DNA of 64,000 nt from Streptomyces alanosinicus (GTDB lineage Bacteria; Actinomycetota; Actinomycetes; Streptomycetales; Streptomycetaceae): positions 1 through 64,000 of the forward strand of contig NZ_BMVG01000002.1 in the NCBI RefSeq assembly GCF_014650595.1, in the 5' to 3' direction. The notes below the pieces were generated by a model. It was not told the origin of the DNA. It worked only from the letters and a program-made list of their open reading frames with translations, and made no database searches. Both the position numbers and the translations under genes were made by a program. This document shows positions 1 through 8,470 of the stretch, one piece after another. The number at the start of each line of letters is the position of its first letter. Positions within the stretch are counted from its first letter, which is position 1.

Positions 1-22
1 ACGCCGCCGAACAAATTTTAGG

Positions 23-52
23 AAAGGCCCACGCCGTATGGCGTGGGCCTTT
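23..52. terminator. Bidirectional intrinsic terminator
   Basis: A perfect 13-bp inverted repeat (arms 23-35 and 40-52, four-base loop gtat) lies just past the 3' end of the minus-strand hydrolase gene. The left arm begins AAA and the right arm ends TTT, so it can end transcription from either side. Confidence 0.8.
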
Positions 53-92
53 CTGCGTTTGAGCCCTTCTGCGCTTTGGACCCTTCTGTATG

Positions 93-644
93 TCAGAAGG
101 TGACCTCCGTCGTGTTCAGCGTGCCGCCCTGCCGGCCGGGTGCGTGCTGGCTGCTCCAGTAGAGGTTCGTGGAAGTGATCACCTGCTCCGGGGCGGGGGC
201 GCCGTACGCGGTGAGGTCGACCGTGGTGTGGGCGTCGGCCACCAGCGTCGCGTCGTAGCCGCGTGCCAGGGCGCCGTGCAGGGTCGAGCGGACGCAGAAG
301 TCGCTCTGGGCGCCCGTGACGACGAGCCGGCCCACCCCGCGCTCGGCGAGGACGGACTCAAGGTCGGTGTCGTCGAAGGAATCGCGGTAACTCTTGGCGA
401 TGAGCGGCTCGGTGTCGAGTCGCTTGAGGTCCGGGACGAACTCCCAGCTCTCGGTGCCTGCGGTCAGTTCCTCGTCCTGGTGCTGGATCCACACCACCGG
501 CACGTCGGCCGTGCGGGCCCTGCCGACCAGGGTGTTGATGTTGGCGATGACCGCTTCGCGGTGCGGTGCGTCAGGCGCCACGACGCCGTTCTGTACGTCG
601 ATGACGAGCAGGGCGCTGTTCGGCCGTTGTGGCAGTGTTGTCAT
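93..644 (-). CDS. Isochorismatase-family cysteine hydrolase
   Basis: Predicted soluble cysteine hydrolase of the isochorismatase/nicotinamidase-like family, 183 residues, a normal length. The Asp-Lys-Cys catalytic triad is visible: Asp16 in LLVIDVQNG near the N-terminus, Lys in LIAKSYRDSF, and the nucleophilic Cys in TGAQSDFCVRSTLHGA. The start is placed at the ATG giving MTTLPQ because the family core begins soon after; an ATG eight codons upstream is possible. It is divergent from the acetyltransferase gene with a gap of about 50 bases, so the two may share a promoter region. The substrate cannot be deduced: members hydrolyse isochorismate, nicotinamide, carbamates or ureas, and no neighbour points to one. 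Confidence 0.85.
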   Translation of the reverse strand: MTTLPQRPNSALLVIDVQNGVVAPDAPHREAVIANINTLVGRARTADVPVVWIQHQDEELTAGTESWEFVPDLKRLDTEPLIAKSYRDSFDDTDLESVLAERGVGRLVVTGAQSDFCVRSTLHGALARGYDATLVADAHTTVDLTAYGAPAPEQVITSTNLYWSSQHAPGRQGGTLNTTEVTF

Positions 645-696
645 GGCGTCCACAATATGGGATGCCACTGGGAACGGTCCGCACTACGGTGAGCCC

Positions 697-1278
697 ATGA
701 GCTCCCCGACCAGTGGTGACCACATCAGTGGTGACTACGTCATTCGCGCCATACGCCCGGACGACTGGACCCGAGTGAAGCAGCTGCGGCTGGAGGCGTT
801 GCGGGATCCGGCCGCACCTCTCGCCTTCCTGGAGAGCTATGAGGACGCCCTGGCCAAGGCCGACGCGTTCTGGCAGGACAGAGCCGTCGGGTCGGGTGAG
901 GGATCCATGGCGGCGCGGCAGTTCATCGCCGAGACGTCCGACGGGAGCTGGGTCGCCTCGGTCACCGTCCTCATCGAGGAGGCGGGCACCAAGGACTGGG
1001 CGGGCTATGCCGTCGAGTGCCGGCAGGGGCATGTCGTCGGAGTGTACGTCCGGCCCGAACACCGGGGGAACGGGCTGATCAAGGCCCTGTTCGACGTCGG
1101 GGTGGTCTGGGCGCGGGAACGGGGTGCACAGCGGGTACGGCTGCTGGTGCACGAGGACAACGAGCGGGCCCGGGGCGCCTACCGGAAGGCCGGGTTCATG
1201 CCGAGCGGCGTGGTCGTACCGTTCTTCAAGGACGAGGCGCAGAACGAACTGGAGTTCGTTCTGGAGTGGCCGTCCTAG
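697..1278 (+). CDS. GNAT-family N-acetyltransferase
   Basis: A 193-residue GNAT acetyltransferase, predicted to transfer acetyl from acetyl-CoA to an amine. The N-terminal beta-strand and helix (YVIRAIRPDDWTRVKQLRLEAL) and the acetyl-CoA site are visible: VVGVYVRPEHRGNGLIKALF fits the V-x-P-x-x-R-G-x-G motif A, followed by the motif B helix ARGAYRKAGF. The ATG at MSSPTSG is chosen because everything upstream belongs to the divergent hydrolase. The 3' end overlaps the convergent VirD4-like gene by four bases. The acceptor is unknown; the family includes antibiotic, protein and small-amine acetylators. Confidence 0.88.
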   Translation: MSSPTSGDHISGDYVIRAIRPDDWTRVKQLRLEALRDPAAPLAFLESYEDALAKADAFWQDRAVGSGEGSMAARQFIAETSDGSWVASVTVLIEEAGTKDWAGYAVECRQGHVVGVYVRPEHRGNGLIKALFDVGVVWARERGAQRVRLLVHEDNERARGAYRKAGFMPSGVVVPFFKDEAQNELEFVLEWPS

Positions 1279-2879
1279 ACCGGCAGTTCCCGGTGGGGCC
1301 AGCGGGAGCGGGCCTGCTCGCGGGAGCGGAGCAGGGCGAGGGTCGGCAGGCCCTGGCCGGCGCCGCCGGCGAGGAGGTCCGGTAGCTGGGGGAGCGGCGC
1401 CACGGCCGCGACGTCGTCCAGGATCAGGGCAAGTGGTGGGTCGAGCCGACCGGAGGATGACCGTTCGGCCATGCGCCGGCCGCGCTCGACCACGCTTGAG
1501 ACGAGAGCCGTCAGCAGCGGCATCGCGCCGGGACTGCTCTTGGGGTCCTCGATGGATTCACCGACCACATAAAGCGTGCCCCCTTCGTCGACGAAGGAAT
1601 CCAGGGCGAGCGCATCAGTTCGGTTGGGCGTGCAGGCTTCGCGGATGTTGACCGTGGACAGAGCGGACAGCGCCCGGCTGGTCAGCTCCTGTGCGATGTC
1701 CCGGCGTTCGGGATGCGCGGTGAGCGCGGCCTCCAGTTCGCCGGCGGCGCCGGGGGCGGCCTTGGGGTGGGTACGCAGGGTGCGTACGGCGTCCTGGACC
1801 TGGGTGCCCTGGGACCAGCGGTGGACATGGCGGATGGTGCGGTTGTCCAGGGCGGCGGCGTGCAGGTAGCTCCGCAGGAGCGTGGTCGCGGTGTCCGCCA
1901 CCGCTTGGTCGATCTTGGCGGTGGGCCGGACGGGGGCGAGGAGGGCGGTGGCTCTCTGGAGGGCCGTCTGTTTGTCCTCGCAGCCCGTCGTGGGGGACCA
2001 GTGGAGGCGGGCGGGGGTGTCACAGAGGTGGGTGGGGTCGTAGAGGAGGGTGGGGCCCAGTTTGGCCTTGGCGTCCTTGGTCTCCGCCCACAGGGCCGGG
2101 TTCGAGGTGACGACGAGGGCCGGGCCCGAGGCGTCCTGGATGGCCTGGGCCGCGGCCATGTGGCGGCTCTCCCGGGGGGCGATGAGGACCTTCTCGCGGC
2201 CGCCCGCCCGTTCACCGCCGGCCGCGGCGTGCGCGACGGGGTCGCCGAGCGGTGCCGTCTCCTGTGCGGGCGCCGCCGGTGACCCCTGGTGGGGCACCGT
2301 CGGCGGGTCCTGGTGCGGTACGGCGGGCGACGCCTGGTGGGGCACCGTGGGCCCGGGCACCTGCTCGGTGCGCGGCAGCGGCACCTCGTAGCGCGGACCG
2401 GCGTGTGCCATCGGCGCGGCGGCGGCCTCGACGGGTGCCTGTGGCGGGATGACAGCCTCGACGGGTGCCGTCGGCCGCGCGGCGGCCTTGGCGGTTGCCG
2501 CTCGTCGGGCTCTTCCCGCTCGCCAGCGCGCCACCGTTCCGATCACGAACATGGTGAGCACGAACAGAACCATCAGCTGGCCTATGAACAGGCCCCAGAA
2601 CAGCCCCCAGCCGGAGAGCTGGGAGGCGGGGGTGTCCCGCCAGGCGCCGGCGATGTCATGCGGCCGGCCGATCAGATGGCGCATGGCCAGGGGGGTATGA
2701 GTGAAGCTGACGGTCGCGGGCCAGGTGCCCTTGGCGAAGAGGGCCGCGAGGCCCGTGGCCGTCCACACCAGCACGGTCATGCCGATGATGAACGCGAGCA
2801 CGCCGATCAGGAGGCCGTCGGGGATGCCGCCCTGGCCCGCCCGGCGGTCCTCGCGGCGTTCGCGAGCGTCCGGTCTCAC
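1275..2879 (-). CDS. VirD4/TraG-like membrane protein with degenerate Walker A
   Basis: Last gene of the type IV secretion-like operon, 534 residues. Two N-terminal transmembrane segments (about 22-48 and 88-113), a Pro/Ala-rich linker with repeated VPHQ units (about 120-215), then an ATPase-like region. The C-terminus resembles the TraM-recognition part of VirD4/TraG coupling proteins: LALILDDVAAVAPLPQLPDLL followed by GGAGQGLPTLALL and LRSREQ. Where a coupling protein carries GxxGxGKT, this protein reads APRESRHMAAAQA, so the Walker A loop appears lost. That would make it a structural or regulatory relative rather than an active motor. Only 25 bases separate it from the upstream VirB4-like gene, so the two are probably cotranscribed. 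Confidence 0.75.
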   Translation of the reverse strand: MRPDARERREDRRAGQGGIPDGLLIGVLAFIIGMTVLVWTATGLAALFAKGTWPATVSFTHTPLAMRHLIGRPHDIAGAWRDTPASQLSGWGLFWGLFIGQLMVLFVLTMFVIGTVARWRAGRARRAATAKAAARPTAPVEAVIPPQAPVEAAAAPMAHAGPRYEVPLPRTEQVPGPTVPHQASPAVPHQDPPTVPHQGSPAAPAQETAPLGDPVAHAAAGGERAGGREKVLIAPRESRHMAAAQAIQDASGPALVVTSNPALWAETKDAKAKLGPTLLYDPTHLCDTPARLHWSPTTGCEDKQTALQRATALLAPVRPTAKIDQAVADTATTLLRSYLHAAALDNRTIRHVHRWSQGTQVQDAVRTLRTHPKAAPGAAGELEAALTAHPERRDIAQELTSRALSALSTVNIREACTPNRTDALALDSFVDEGGTLYVVGESIEDPKSSPGAMPLLTALVSSVVERGRRMAERSSSGRLDPPLALILDDVAAVAPLPQLPDLLAGGAGQGLPTLALLRSREQARSRWPHRELPV

Positions 2880-2904
2880 CCGTTCCTCCCCTGTGCCTGT
2901 GCCC

Positions 2905-4317
2905 CTACGCGACCGTCGATTCGGAGTCGCCCAGATGCTGTTCCACGAAGGCCGCCGCCCGCTGCTCGGCCTCCAGCTCGGCGGCGCGCAGGGCGTCGTC
3001 GGCCATGAGGTCGCTGGAGGACTCGGTCATCGCGCGGTCGGTGAAGACCAGTGGGCGTTCCGTCTCGGTGACCAGGTGTTTGACCACCTGGACATTGCCG
3101 TTGACGTCCCAGACGGCGATGCCGGGCGTCAGCGTCGGGATGATTTCCACCGCCCACCTCGGCAAACCCAGCACGCGGCCGGTGGCCCGTGCCTCGTCCG
3201 CCTTCTGGGCGTAGATGGTGCGGGTGGAGGCCATCTTCAGGATCGCCGCCGCTTCCCTGGCGGCGGCTCCGTCGACGACGTCGGAGAGGTGGTGGACGAC
3301 CGCGACGAAGGACAGGCCGAGCCGGCGGCCGAACTTGAGCAGGCGCTGGAACAGCTGGGCCACGAACGGGCTGTTGATGATGTGCCAGGCCTCCTCGACC
3401 AGGAAGATGCGCTTCTTCCGGTCGGGGCGGATCCAGGTGTGCTCCAGCCACACTCCGACGATCGCCATGAGGATGGGCATGGCGATGGAGTTGCGGTCGA
3501 TGTGGGACAGGTCGAAGACGATCAGGGGGGCGTCGAGGTCGATGCCGACCGTGGTCGGGCCGTCGAACATGCCGCGCAGGTCACCGTCGACCAGGCGGTC
3601 CAGCACCAGGGCGACGTCCAGGCCCCAGGCCCGTACGTCGTCTATGGCGACGTTCATGGTCTCGGCGGACTCCGGCTCGGGGTGCCGTAGCTGCTCGACG
3701 ATGTCGGTGAGGACCGGCTGGCGGTCGAGGATGGACTCGTTGACGTAGGAGTGGGCGACCTTCAGGGCGAAGCCGGCGCGTTCGTCGAGGCCGTGGCCCA
3801 TCGCGACCTCGATGATGGTCCGCAGCAGGGCGAGCTGGCCCGTGGTGGTGATGGCCGGGTCCAGCGGGTTCAGCCGGATGCCGTGGTCCAGGGCGGCCGT
3901 GGGGTCCAGCCGGATGGGTGTTATCCCCAGCTCCTGCGCGATGAGGTTCCATTCGCCGACGCCGTCCTCGCCCTGGGCGTCCAGGACGACGACCTGGCGG
4001 TCCTTGAAGCGCAGCTGGCGCAGGACGTACGTCTTCTCCAGCGCCGACTTGCCGTTGCCGGACTCGCCGAGGACCAGCCAGTGCGGGGCCGGGAGCTGCT
4101 GGCCGTACAGCTGGAAGGGGTCGTAGATATAGCCCTTTCCGGAGTACACCTCGCGGCCGATGATGACGCCGGAGTCGCCGAGGCCGGGTGCGGCGGTGGG
4201 CAGATAGACCGCCTGGGCCTGGCCCGTGGAGGTGCGGACCGGCAGCCGGGTCGTCTCGACCTTCCCGAACAGGAAGGAGGTGAAGGCTTCGGTGAGGACG
4301 GACAGCGGATCCCGCAT
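2905..4317 (-). CDS. VirB4/TraC-like secretion ATPase
   Basis: A 470-residue P-loop ATPase, the VirB4 C-terminal motor half of a type IV secretion-like system. Walker A is GESGNGKSA at residues 84-92. A Walker B-like strand, PLIVFDLSHI, is followed by a second one, RIFLVEEAWHII, with the Glu pair and Trp-His typical of VirB4/TraC. The phrase FVAQLFQRLLKFGRRLGLSFVAVVHH matches the family's motif with its TQ-like sensor replaced by HH. It lies 15 bases downstream of the SCO6880-type gene, which looks like the missing VirB4 N-terminal half. It is probably a cytoplasmic ATPase docked on the inner face of the membrane complex. Confidence 0.85.
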   Translation of the reverse strand: MRDPLSVLTEAFTSFLFGKVETTRLPVRTSTGQAQAVYLPTAAPGLGDSGVIIGREVYSGKGYIYDPFQLYGQQLPAPHWLVLGESGNGKSALEKTYVLRQLRFKDRQVVVLDAQGEDGVGEWNLIAQELGITPIRLDPTAALDHGIRLNPLDPAITTTGQLALLRTIIEVAMGHGLDERAGFALKVAHSYVNESILDRQPVLTDIVEQLRHPEPESAETMNVAIDDVRAWGLDVALVLDRLVDGDLRGMFDGPTTVGIDLDAPLIVFDLSHIDRNSIAMPILMAIVGVWLEHTWIRPDRKKRIFLVEEAWHIINSPFVAQLFQRLLKFGRRLGLSFVAVVHHLSDVVDGAAAREAAAILKMASTRTIYAQKADEARATGRVLGLPRWAVEIIPTLTPGIAVWDVNGNVQVVKHLVTETERPLVFTDRAMTESSSDLMADDALRAAELEAEQRAAAFVEQHLGDSESTVA

Positions 4318-4332
4318 CGGTGAAATCAGCCC

Positions 4333-5892
4333 CTACCGTCGGATGCCGGTGGCGAAGGGAAGTGTGTTCACGAAGGCGCGGTGGTGCTCTCGGTCGCACC
4401 ACTCCAGCTTGAGGTACGACTTGCCGGCGGAGGCCCTTATCGTGCGCTTGTCGCGGGCGAGGGCCTCCGGGGTGCGGGAGGAGACGGTGATGTAGCCGAC
4501 GAGATTGACGCCCGCGGCGCCGCTGGCGAGGTCCTCGCCGCGCTGGTCGAGGCGGTTGTGCGCGGCGATGTCCCGCGGGTCCACCGTGCGGTTCATCTTG
4601 GCGGCGCGGGAGGCGTCGGCCTCGTCGTTGGTCTTCTCGGTCAGCATGCGTTCGATGGCCACCTCGGTGGGTTCGAGGTCCATCGCGACGGCGACCGTGC
4701 GGATGACGTCCGGGGTGTGGACGAGCAGCGGTGCGAGGAAGTTGACGCCGACGGGGGTCATCGGCCATTCCTTCACCCAGGCGGTGGCGTGGCACCAGGG
4801 GGCGCGGGTGTAGGACTCGCGGGTCTTGGCCTGGAGGTAGGTGGGCTCCATGGCGTCCAGCTCGGCCGGCCAGGCGTTGCGCTTGGTCATCGCCTGGATG
4901 TGGTCGATGGGGTGGTCGGGGTCGTACATGGAGTGGATGAGGGAGGCCAGCCGTCCCTGGCCGAGCGGCTGGCGTACCCGGATGTCGGCTTCCTGGAGCC
5001 GCGAGCAGATGTCGGTCAGCTCGCGGGCCATGACGATGGCGAGCCCGGAGTCGCGGTCGACCTTGCCGCCCTGGGTGCGGACGGCTCGGGCCATGGCGTT
5101 CGCCTCGGCGGCCAGTTCGCGGTTGTAGGGCATACAGGCGACGAGGTAGGCGCGGTGCTGCTCGCTGCTGGTGGACACCATGGACTGGAGCTGGTCGTAG
5201 GACTGCTGGAGCCAGCCGAGGGAGCGGTCGTCGCCGCGCAGGGCGACGTCCTTGGCGTGGGCGTCGGGGTCGGCGGGCAGGGTGCGGGCGAGCATCTGCA
5301 GCCGGGTCACGAAGCCGTCGCCGTTGGCGACATGCTTGAGCAGGGTGCCGAACCGGTCGACCAGGGCCTCCTGGTCCTCGGAGTCGCGCAGGCCGACGCC
5401 GGGGCCCTCGATCTCGATGGCGGCGGTGACGGTCTTGCGGTCGGCGTGCAGCAGTACGGCGATCTCGTCGGGCCCGAAGGGCGCGGCGAGCCAGTTGATG
5501 CGGCCGATGCCGGGGGGCGGGCCGACCTCGACCTCCCGGCCGTCGAGCCGGGTGCCGGCCTCCATGACGCTGGACCGGTAGGCGGCGTTGCTGCCCTTGA
5601 TGGTCCGCTTGTAGCTGCGGTTGATCTCGAACCACTTGTAGAAGGTGCGGCGCTTGTACGGCACGTAGACCGCGGCGAGCGCGATCAGCGGGAAGCCGGT
5701 GAGCAGCACGATCCGTGCGGAGAGGACCGGCACGAGGAGGCCGCACATCATGCCGAGGAACGCGCCGGCGATGATCAGCGCGATCTCTCCGGACTCGCGG
5801 TTGCGGCCGACGATCGCGTTCGGCCGGGCGCGGCCGATGAGATACGTACGGCGGGGCGTGACCGGATGGGAGAGATGGGACTCGGTCGTCAA
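4333..5892 (-). CDS. SCO6880-family protein (VirB3/PrgI plus VirB4 N-terminal-like)
   Basis: A 519-residue protein of the SCO6880 family. Residues about 30-85 hold two close membrane segments in a PrgI/VirB3-like arrangement (IALIIAGAFLGMMCGLLVPVL, then VLLTGFPLIALAAVYVPYKR). The rest is a soluble domain resembling the N-terminal region of VirB4 ATPases and has no P-loop. With the 470-residue ATPase next to it, the pair looks like a VirB3-VirB4 unit split into membrane/adaptor and motor genes. The start overlaps the 3' end of the upstream TrbL-like gene by four bases (ATGA type), indicating translational coupling. A role in an envelope-spanning complex is inferred, not shown. Confidence 0.82.
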   Translation of the reverse strand: MTTESHLSHPVTPRRTYLIGRARPNAIVGRNRESGEIALIIAGAFLGMMCGLLVPVLSARIVLLTGFPLIALAAVYVPYKRRTFYKWFEINRSYKRTIKGSNAAYRSSVMEAGTRLDGREVEVGPPPGIGRINWLAAPFGPDEIAVLLHADRKTVTAAIEIEGPGVGLRDSEDQEALVDRFGTLLKHVANGDGFVTRLQMLARTLPADPDAHAKDVALRGDDRSLGWLQQSYDQLQSMVSTSSEQHRAYLVACMPYNRELAAEANAMARAVRTQGGKVDRDSGLAIVMARELTDICSRLQEADIRVRQPLGQGRLASLIHSMYDPDHPIDHIQAMTKRNAWPAELDAMEPTYLQAKTRESYTRAPWCHATAWVKEWPMTPVGVNFLAPLLVHTPDVIRTVAVAMDLEPTEVAIERMLTEKTNDEADASRAAKMNRTVDPRDIAAHNRLDQRGEDLASGAAGVNLVGYITVSSRTPEALARDKRTIRASAGKSYLKLEWCDREHHRAFVNTLPFATGIRR

Positions 5893-7211
5893 CGCCCTTC
5901 ACCTCCCGTGCGGTTGTTGCGGGCGTTGCTGGCGTGCGGGGTGTTGGCGGGGCTGGGTGCGCGGGGCGCGGGTGTGGCGGAGGGGGCGGCTGTGCCGCCT
6001 GAGGCGGGGGTACGGCTGCTGTGGGCGGCGACGCCGCCGGTGGCGGGGTTGGCGGGGCGGGGTGCGCTGCTGCTCTGTCCTGCTCCGCCGTTGTTGTTGT
6101 CGGCGCGGGAGCTGTGGGTCTTGATGCCCTGGGCGACGAGGGTGGCGGGGGAGCTGATGACGGCGGCGGCCTTGCTCTCGGCGCCCTGCATGATGCGGTT
6201 GTTGCGGCCGTTCGCGATCTCGTCGCCGAAGCCGGGGACGAAGCGGTAGATCATCGCACTGGCGAAGATGGCGAGCAGGATGATGGCGAGGCCGGAGACG
6301 ACGGCGGAGAAGGAGTCGGGGCCGTTGCCGGTGGACAGGGCGCCGGCGAGGCCGAGCACGATCACGATCACCGGTTTGACGAGAATGACGGCGATCATGA
6401 CCCCCGCCCAGCGCCGGACGTGTCCCCACAGGTTCTTGTCGACGAGGCCGGCGTAGACGACGGTGCCGAGGAGGGCGCCGACGTAGAGGAGCGCGGCGCG
6501 GATGACGAGCTCCAGCCAGAGGACGCCGGCGGCGAGGATGCTGACCAGGGAGACGACGATCAGCATGATCGGGCCGCCGCCGATGTCGGTGCCTTTGCCG
6601 AGGGCGCCGGAGAAGGTGCCGAAGAAGGTGTCGGCCTGGTCGCCGGTGGCCTTGGCGAGGACGTCGCTCACGCCGTCGGTGGCCGATACGACGGTGTAGA
6701 GGATCAGCGGGGTGAAGGCGGAGGCGAGCACGGTGAGCCACAGGAAGCCGATGGCTTCCGAGATGGCGGTCGTGAGGGGTACGCCGCGGACGGCGCGCTT
6801 GGCCACGGCGAGGAGCCACAGCAGGAGCGTGAGGATCGTGGACGCGGCGAAGACGATGGCGTACTGCTGCAGGAACTTCTGATTCGTGAAGTCGACATTG
6901 GCAGTCTCCTTCACAGCTTTACTGAGCTTCCCGATGGTCCAGGAGGCGGCGTCCGCGCAGCCTTTGGCCAGGGAGGTCAGGGGGTCGAGGGTGTCGTTGA
7001 GGGGAGGGGTGGTGGAGCCGGACGAGCCCTTGGACCCGTGGTCCTCCTCGCAGAATTCCTTCGCGGCATCACGGATCAGCGCACAGGGGTCGTTGCTCTT
7101 CGACGGCGTGGGGGAGGGGGCGGCGAAGGCTCGGGTGGCGAACAGCACTGTGACCATTTGCGCAGTACCGAGGACTGTCGCGATCTTGAGGCGGCGGTGG
7201 TTAGCGGGCAT
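5889..7211 (-). CDS. TrbL/VirB6-like polytopic membrane protein
   Basis: A 440-residue membrane protein with a signal-like start (MPANHRRLKIATVLGTAQMV, cleavage near AFA/AP). A short extracytoplasmic part with paired Cys follows, then six or more transmembrane helices (for example IVFAASTILTLLLWLLAVAK, IMLIVVSLVSILAAGVLWLE and AVVSGLAIILLAIFASAMIY), and a long low-complexity Ala/Ser/Pro/Asn tail from about residue 345. The topology and operon position match TrbL/VirB6-type channel components of conjugative type IV systems. It overlaps the VirB8-like gene upstream by 11 bases. The tail is probably cytoplasmic and disordered. Assignment rests on topology and context more than on motifs. Confidence 0.75.
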   Translation of the reverse strand: MPANHRRLKIATVLGTAQMVTVLFATRAFAAPSPTPSKSNDPCALIRDAAKEFCEEDHGSKGSSGSTTPPLNDTLDPLTSLAKGCADAASWTIGKLSKAVKETANVDFTNQKFLQQYAIVFAASTILTLLLWLLAVAKRAVRGVPLTTAISEAIGFLWLTVLASAFTPLILYTVVSATDGVSDVLAKATGDQADTFFGTFSGALGKGTDIGGGPIMLIVVSLVSILAAGVLWLELVIRAALLYVGALLGTVVYAGLVDKNLWGHVRRWAGVMIAVILVKPVIVIVLGLAGALSTGNGPDSFSAVVSGLAIILLAIFASAMIYRFVPGFGDEIANGRNNRIMQGAESKAAAVISSPATLVAQGIKTHSSRADNNNGGAGQSSSAPRPANPATGGVAAHSSRTPASGGTAAPSATPAPRAPSPANTPHASNARNNRTGGEGR

Positions 7212-8034
7212 ACGTGAACCCTCCGTACTCCTCGACAGCCTTCGTCATGTCCTCGGAAGTGGAAGCCGTCTGGTCGCGGCCCACGGGAACGGGCCCGTCC
7301 TTCTGCTGGAAGTCGGTGATCTTCCAGTCGTTGTCGACCCAGGTCAGCTGGTACGTCGTAGTGAACCAGCTTTCGGTCACCGGGTTCGTCGAGGCGTTGC
7401 CCGACAGGCCGAAGAGCGAGGTGTACCAGACCTCGACCGTGGCGGTGTCCGTTCCGTAAGCGGTGGCCTTGGTGCCGACGGGAATCGCTCGGGAGACGAA
7501 TGTCTGCCCCTTCGGTGCTGTTCCGTCCTTGGCCAGGCCGATGTTGGAGAGGAACTTCGCGTTGGAGTACGCGCTGTCCATCGCCGTTTGCCGAGTGGTC
7601 GCGACATCCCGGGCGTAGACCGTGTCGATGATCTCGTGGCGCGTCGTGATGTCGAACATCTCGGCCGACCCCAACGCCACCGCGTAATTCGCCGCCGCGC
7701 TCTGTGCCCCCTGCTCCGTATGGGCGAAGCCTGAGGGGATGGTGCCGGTTTTGGTTTGTACGGGGTGGGTGCCTGTGGGGGCTGTTGGGGATGTCTGGGA
7801 TTCGGAGCCCTTGGTGGTGGACCCGTTCGTGGAGGAGTGGTCGGTTCGGTTGGCGAAAGCGATGGCGGCGATGAGGAGGACCACCACGCCGACCACGGTG
7901 ACCAGGCTGCGCGGGGAGGAGCGGCGGGGCGTGCGGCGGGGTGCGCCGCCGTAGGGGTCGCCCTCGGGGAGGCGGGTGCGGGTGTGGCCCGTGTCGCCGT
8001 AGTCGGGGTAGGACGGTTCGTCTCCGGGGTTCAT
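7201..8034 (-). CDS. VirB8/TcpC-like bitopic membrane protein
   Basis: A 277-residue single-pass protein. It has a charged, Pro/Arg-rich cytoplasmic N-terminus, one transmembrane helix at about 44-61 (LVTVVGVVVLLIAAIAFANR), a Ser/Thr-rich linker and a compact extracytoplasmic domain (about 100-277). That domain has an NTF2-like look: repeated aromatic strands such as ATVEVWYTSLFGL and WFTTTYQLTWVDNDWKITDF. This is the architecture of VirB8/TcpC conjugation proteins. It sits between the TrbL-like gene (11-base overlap) and the small VirB2-like gene upstream. A scaffold role linking the membrane channel to outer parts is inferred from the family. Confidence 0.72.
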   Translation of the reverse strand: MNPGDEPSYPDYGDTGHTRTRLPEGDPYGGAPRRTPRRSSPRSLVTVVGVVVLLIAAIAFANRTDHSSTNGSTTKGSESQTSPTAPTGTHPVQTKTGTIPSGFAHTEQGAQSAAANYAVALGSAEMFDITTRHEIIDTVYARDVATTRQTAMDSAYSNAKFLSNIGLAKDGTAPKGQTFVSRAIPVGTKATAYGTDTATVEVWYTSLFGLSGNASTNPVTESWFTTTYQLTWVDNDWKITDFQQKDGPVPVGRDQTASTSEDMTKAVEEYGGFTYAR

Positions 8035-8161
8035 ACCGTGCGCGCTCCCTCACCCTCGTAGGCATACGACGGTAGCCGTGCTGGTTCCCGCGTGGGCGCG
8101 GTGTGGTGACTCGACATCAGCATCAGGGAGACGCAACCTCAGCCGGGGAAGGGCGCGGGGG

Positions 8162-8470
8162 CTAGACCGCCATGCCGTACACGATGGTGAACAGGGTGCC
8201 GAGGGAGCCGATGATGAAGACTCCGGTCAGGCCGGCGATGATGAGGCCCTTGCCCTGTTCCGCGCTGAAGGTGTCGCGCAGGGCCGTGGCGCCGATGCGT
8301 TGCTTGGCCGCGCCCCAGACCGCGATGCCGAGGCACAGGAGGATGGCTACGGCCATGACCACCTCGATCATCACCTTGGCCTCGTTGCCCAGGCTGCCGA
8401 AGGGGCCCCAGTCCGGAGCGATCCCGCCGATGATGGTGTTGATGTCTCCCTTGTCGGCCGCAAAGAGCAT
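8162..8470 (-). CDS. Small VirB2-like membrane protein
   Basis: First gene of the secretion-like operon, 102 residues starting MLFAADKGD. Two transmembrane helices are clear (EVVMAVAILLCLGIAVWGA and GLIIAGLTGVFIIGSLGTLF), separated by a short basic loop, the size and topology of VirB2/TrbC-type subunits. A GTG three codons upstream (8479) is an alternative start, better spaced from the GGGG run behind it. There is no long signal peptide of classical pilin type. The following gene starts 127 bases downstream on the same strand. Confidence 0.72.
   Translation of the reverse strand: MLFAADKGDINTIIGGIAPDWGPFGSLGNEAKVMIEVVMAVAILLCLGIAVWGAAKQRIGATALRDTFSAEQGKGLIIAGLTGVFIIGSLGTLFTIVYGMAV

Noticed and set aside
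4381..6249. Plus-strand frame of over 600 codons opposite the secretion genes
   Set aside because: It lies across two real minus-strand genes, shows the Gly/Val/Asp-rich composition of antisense shadows and has no recognisable motif.
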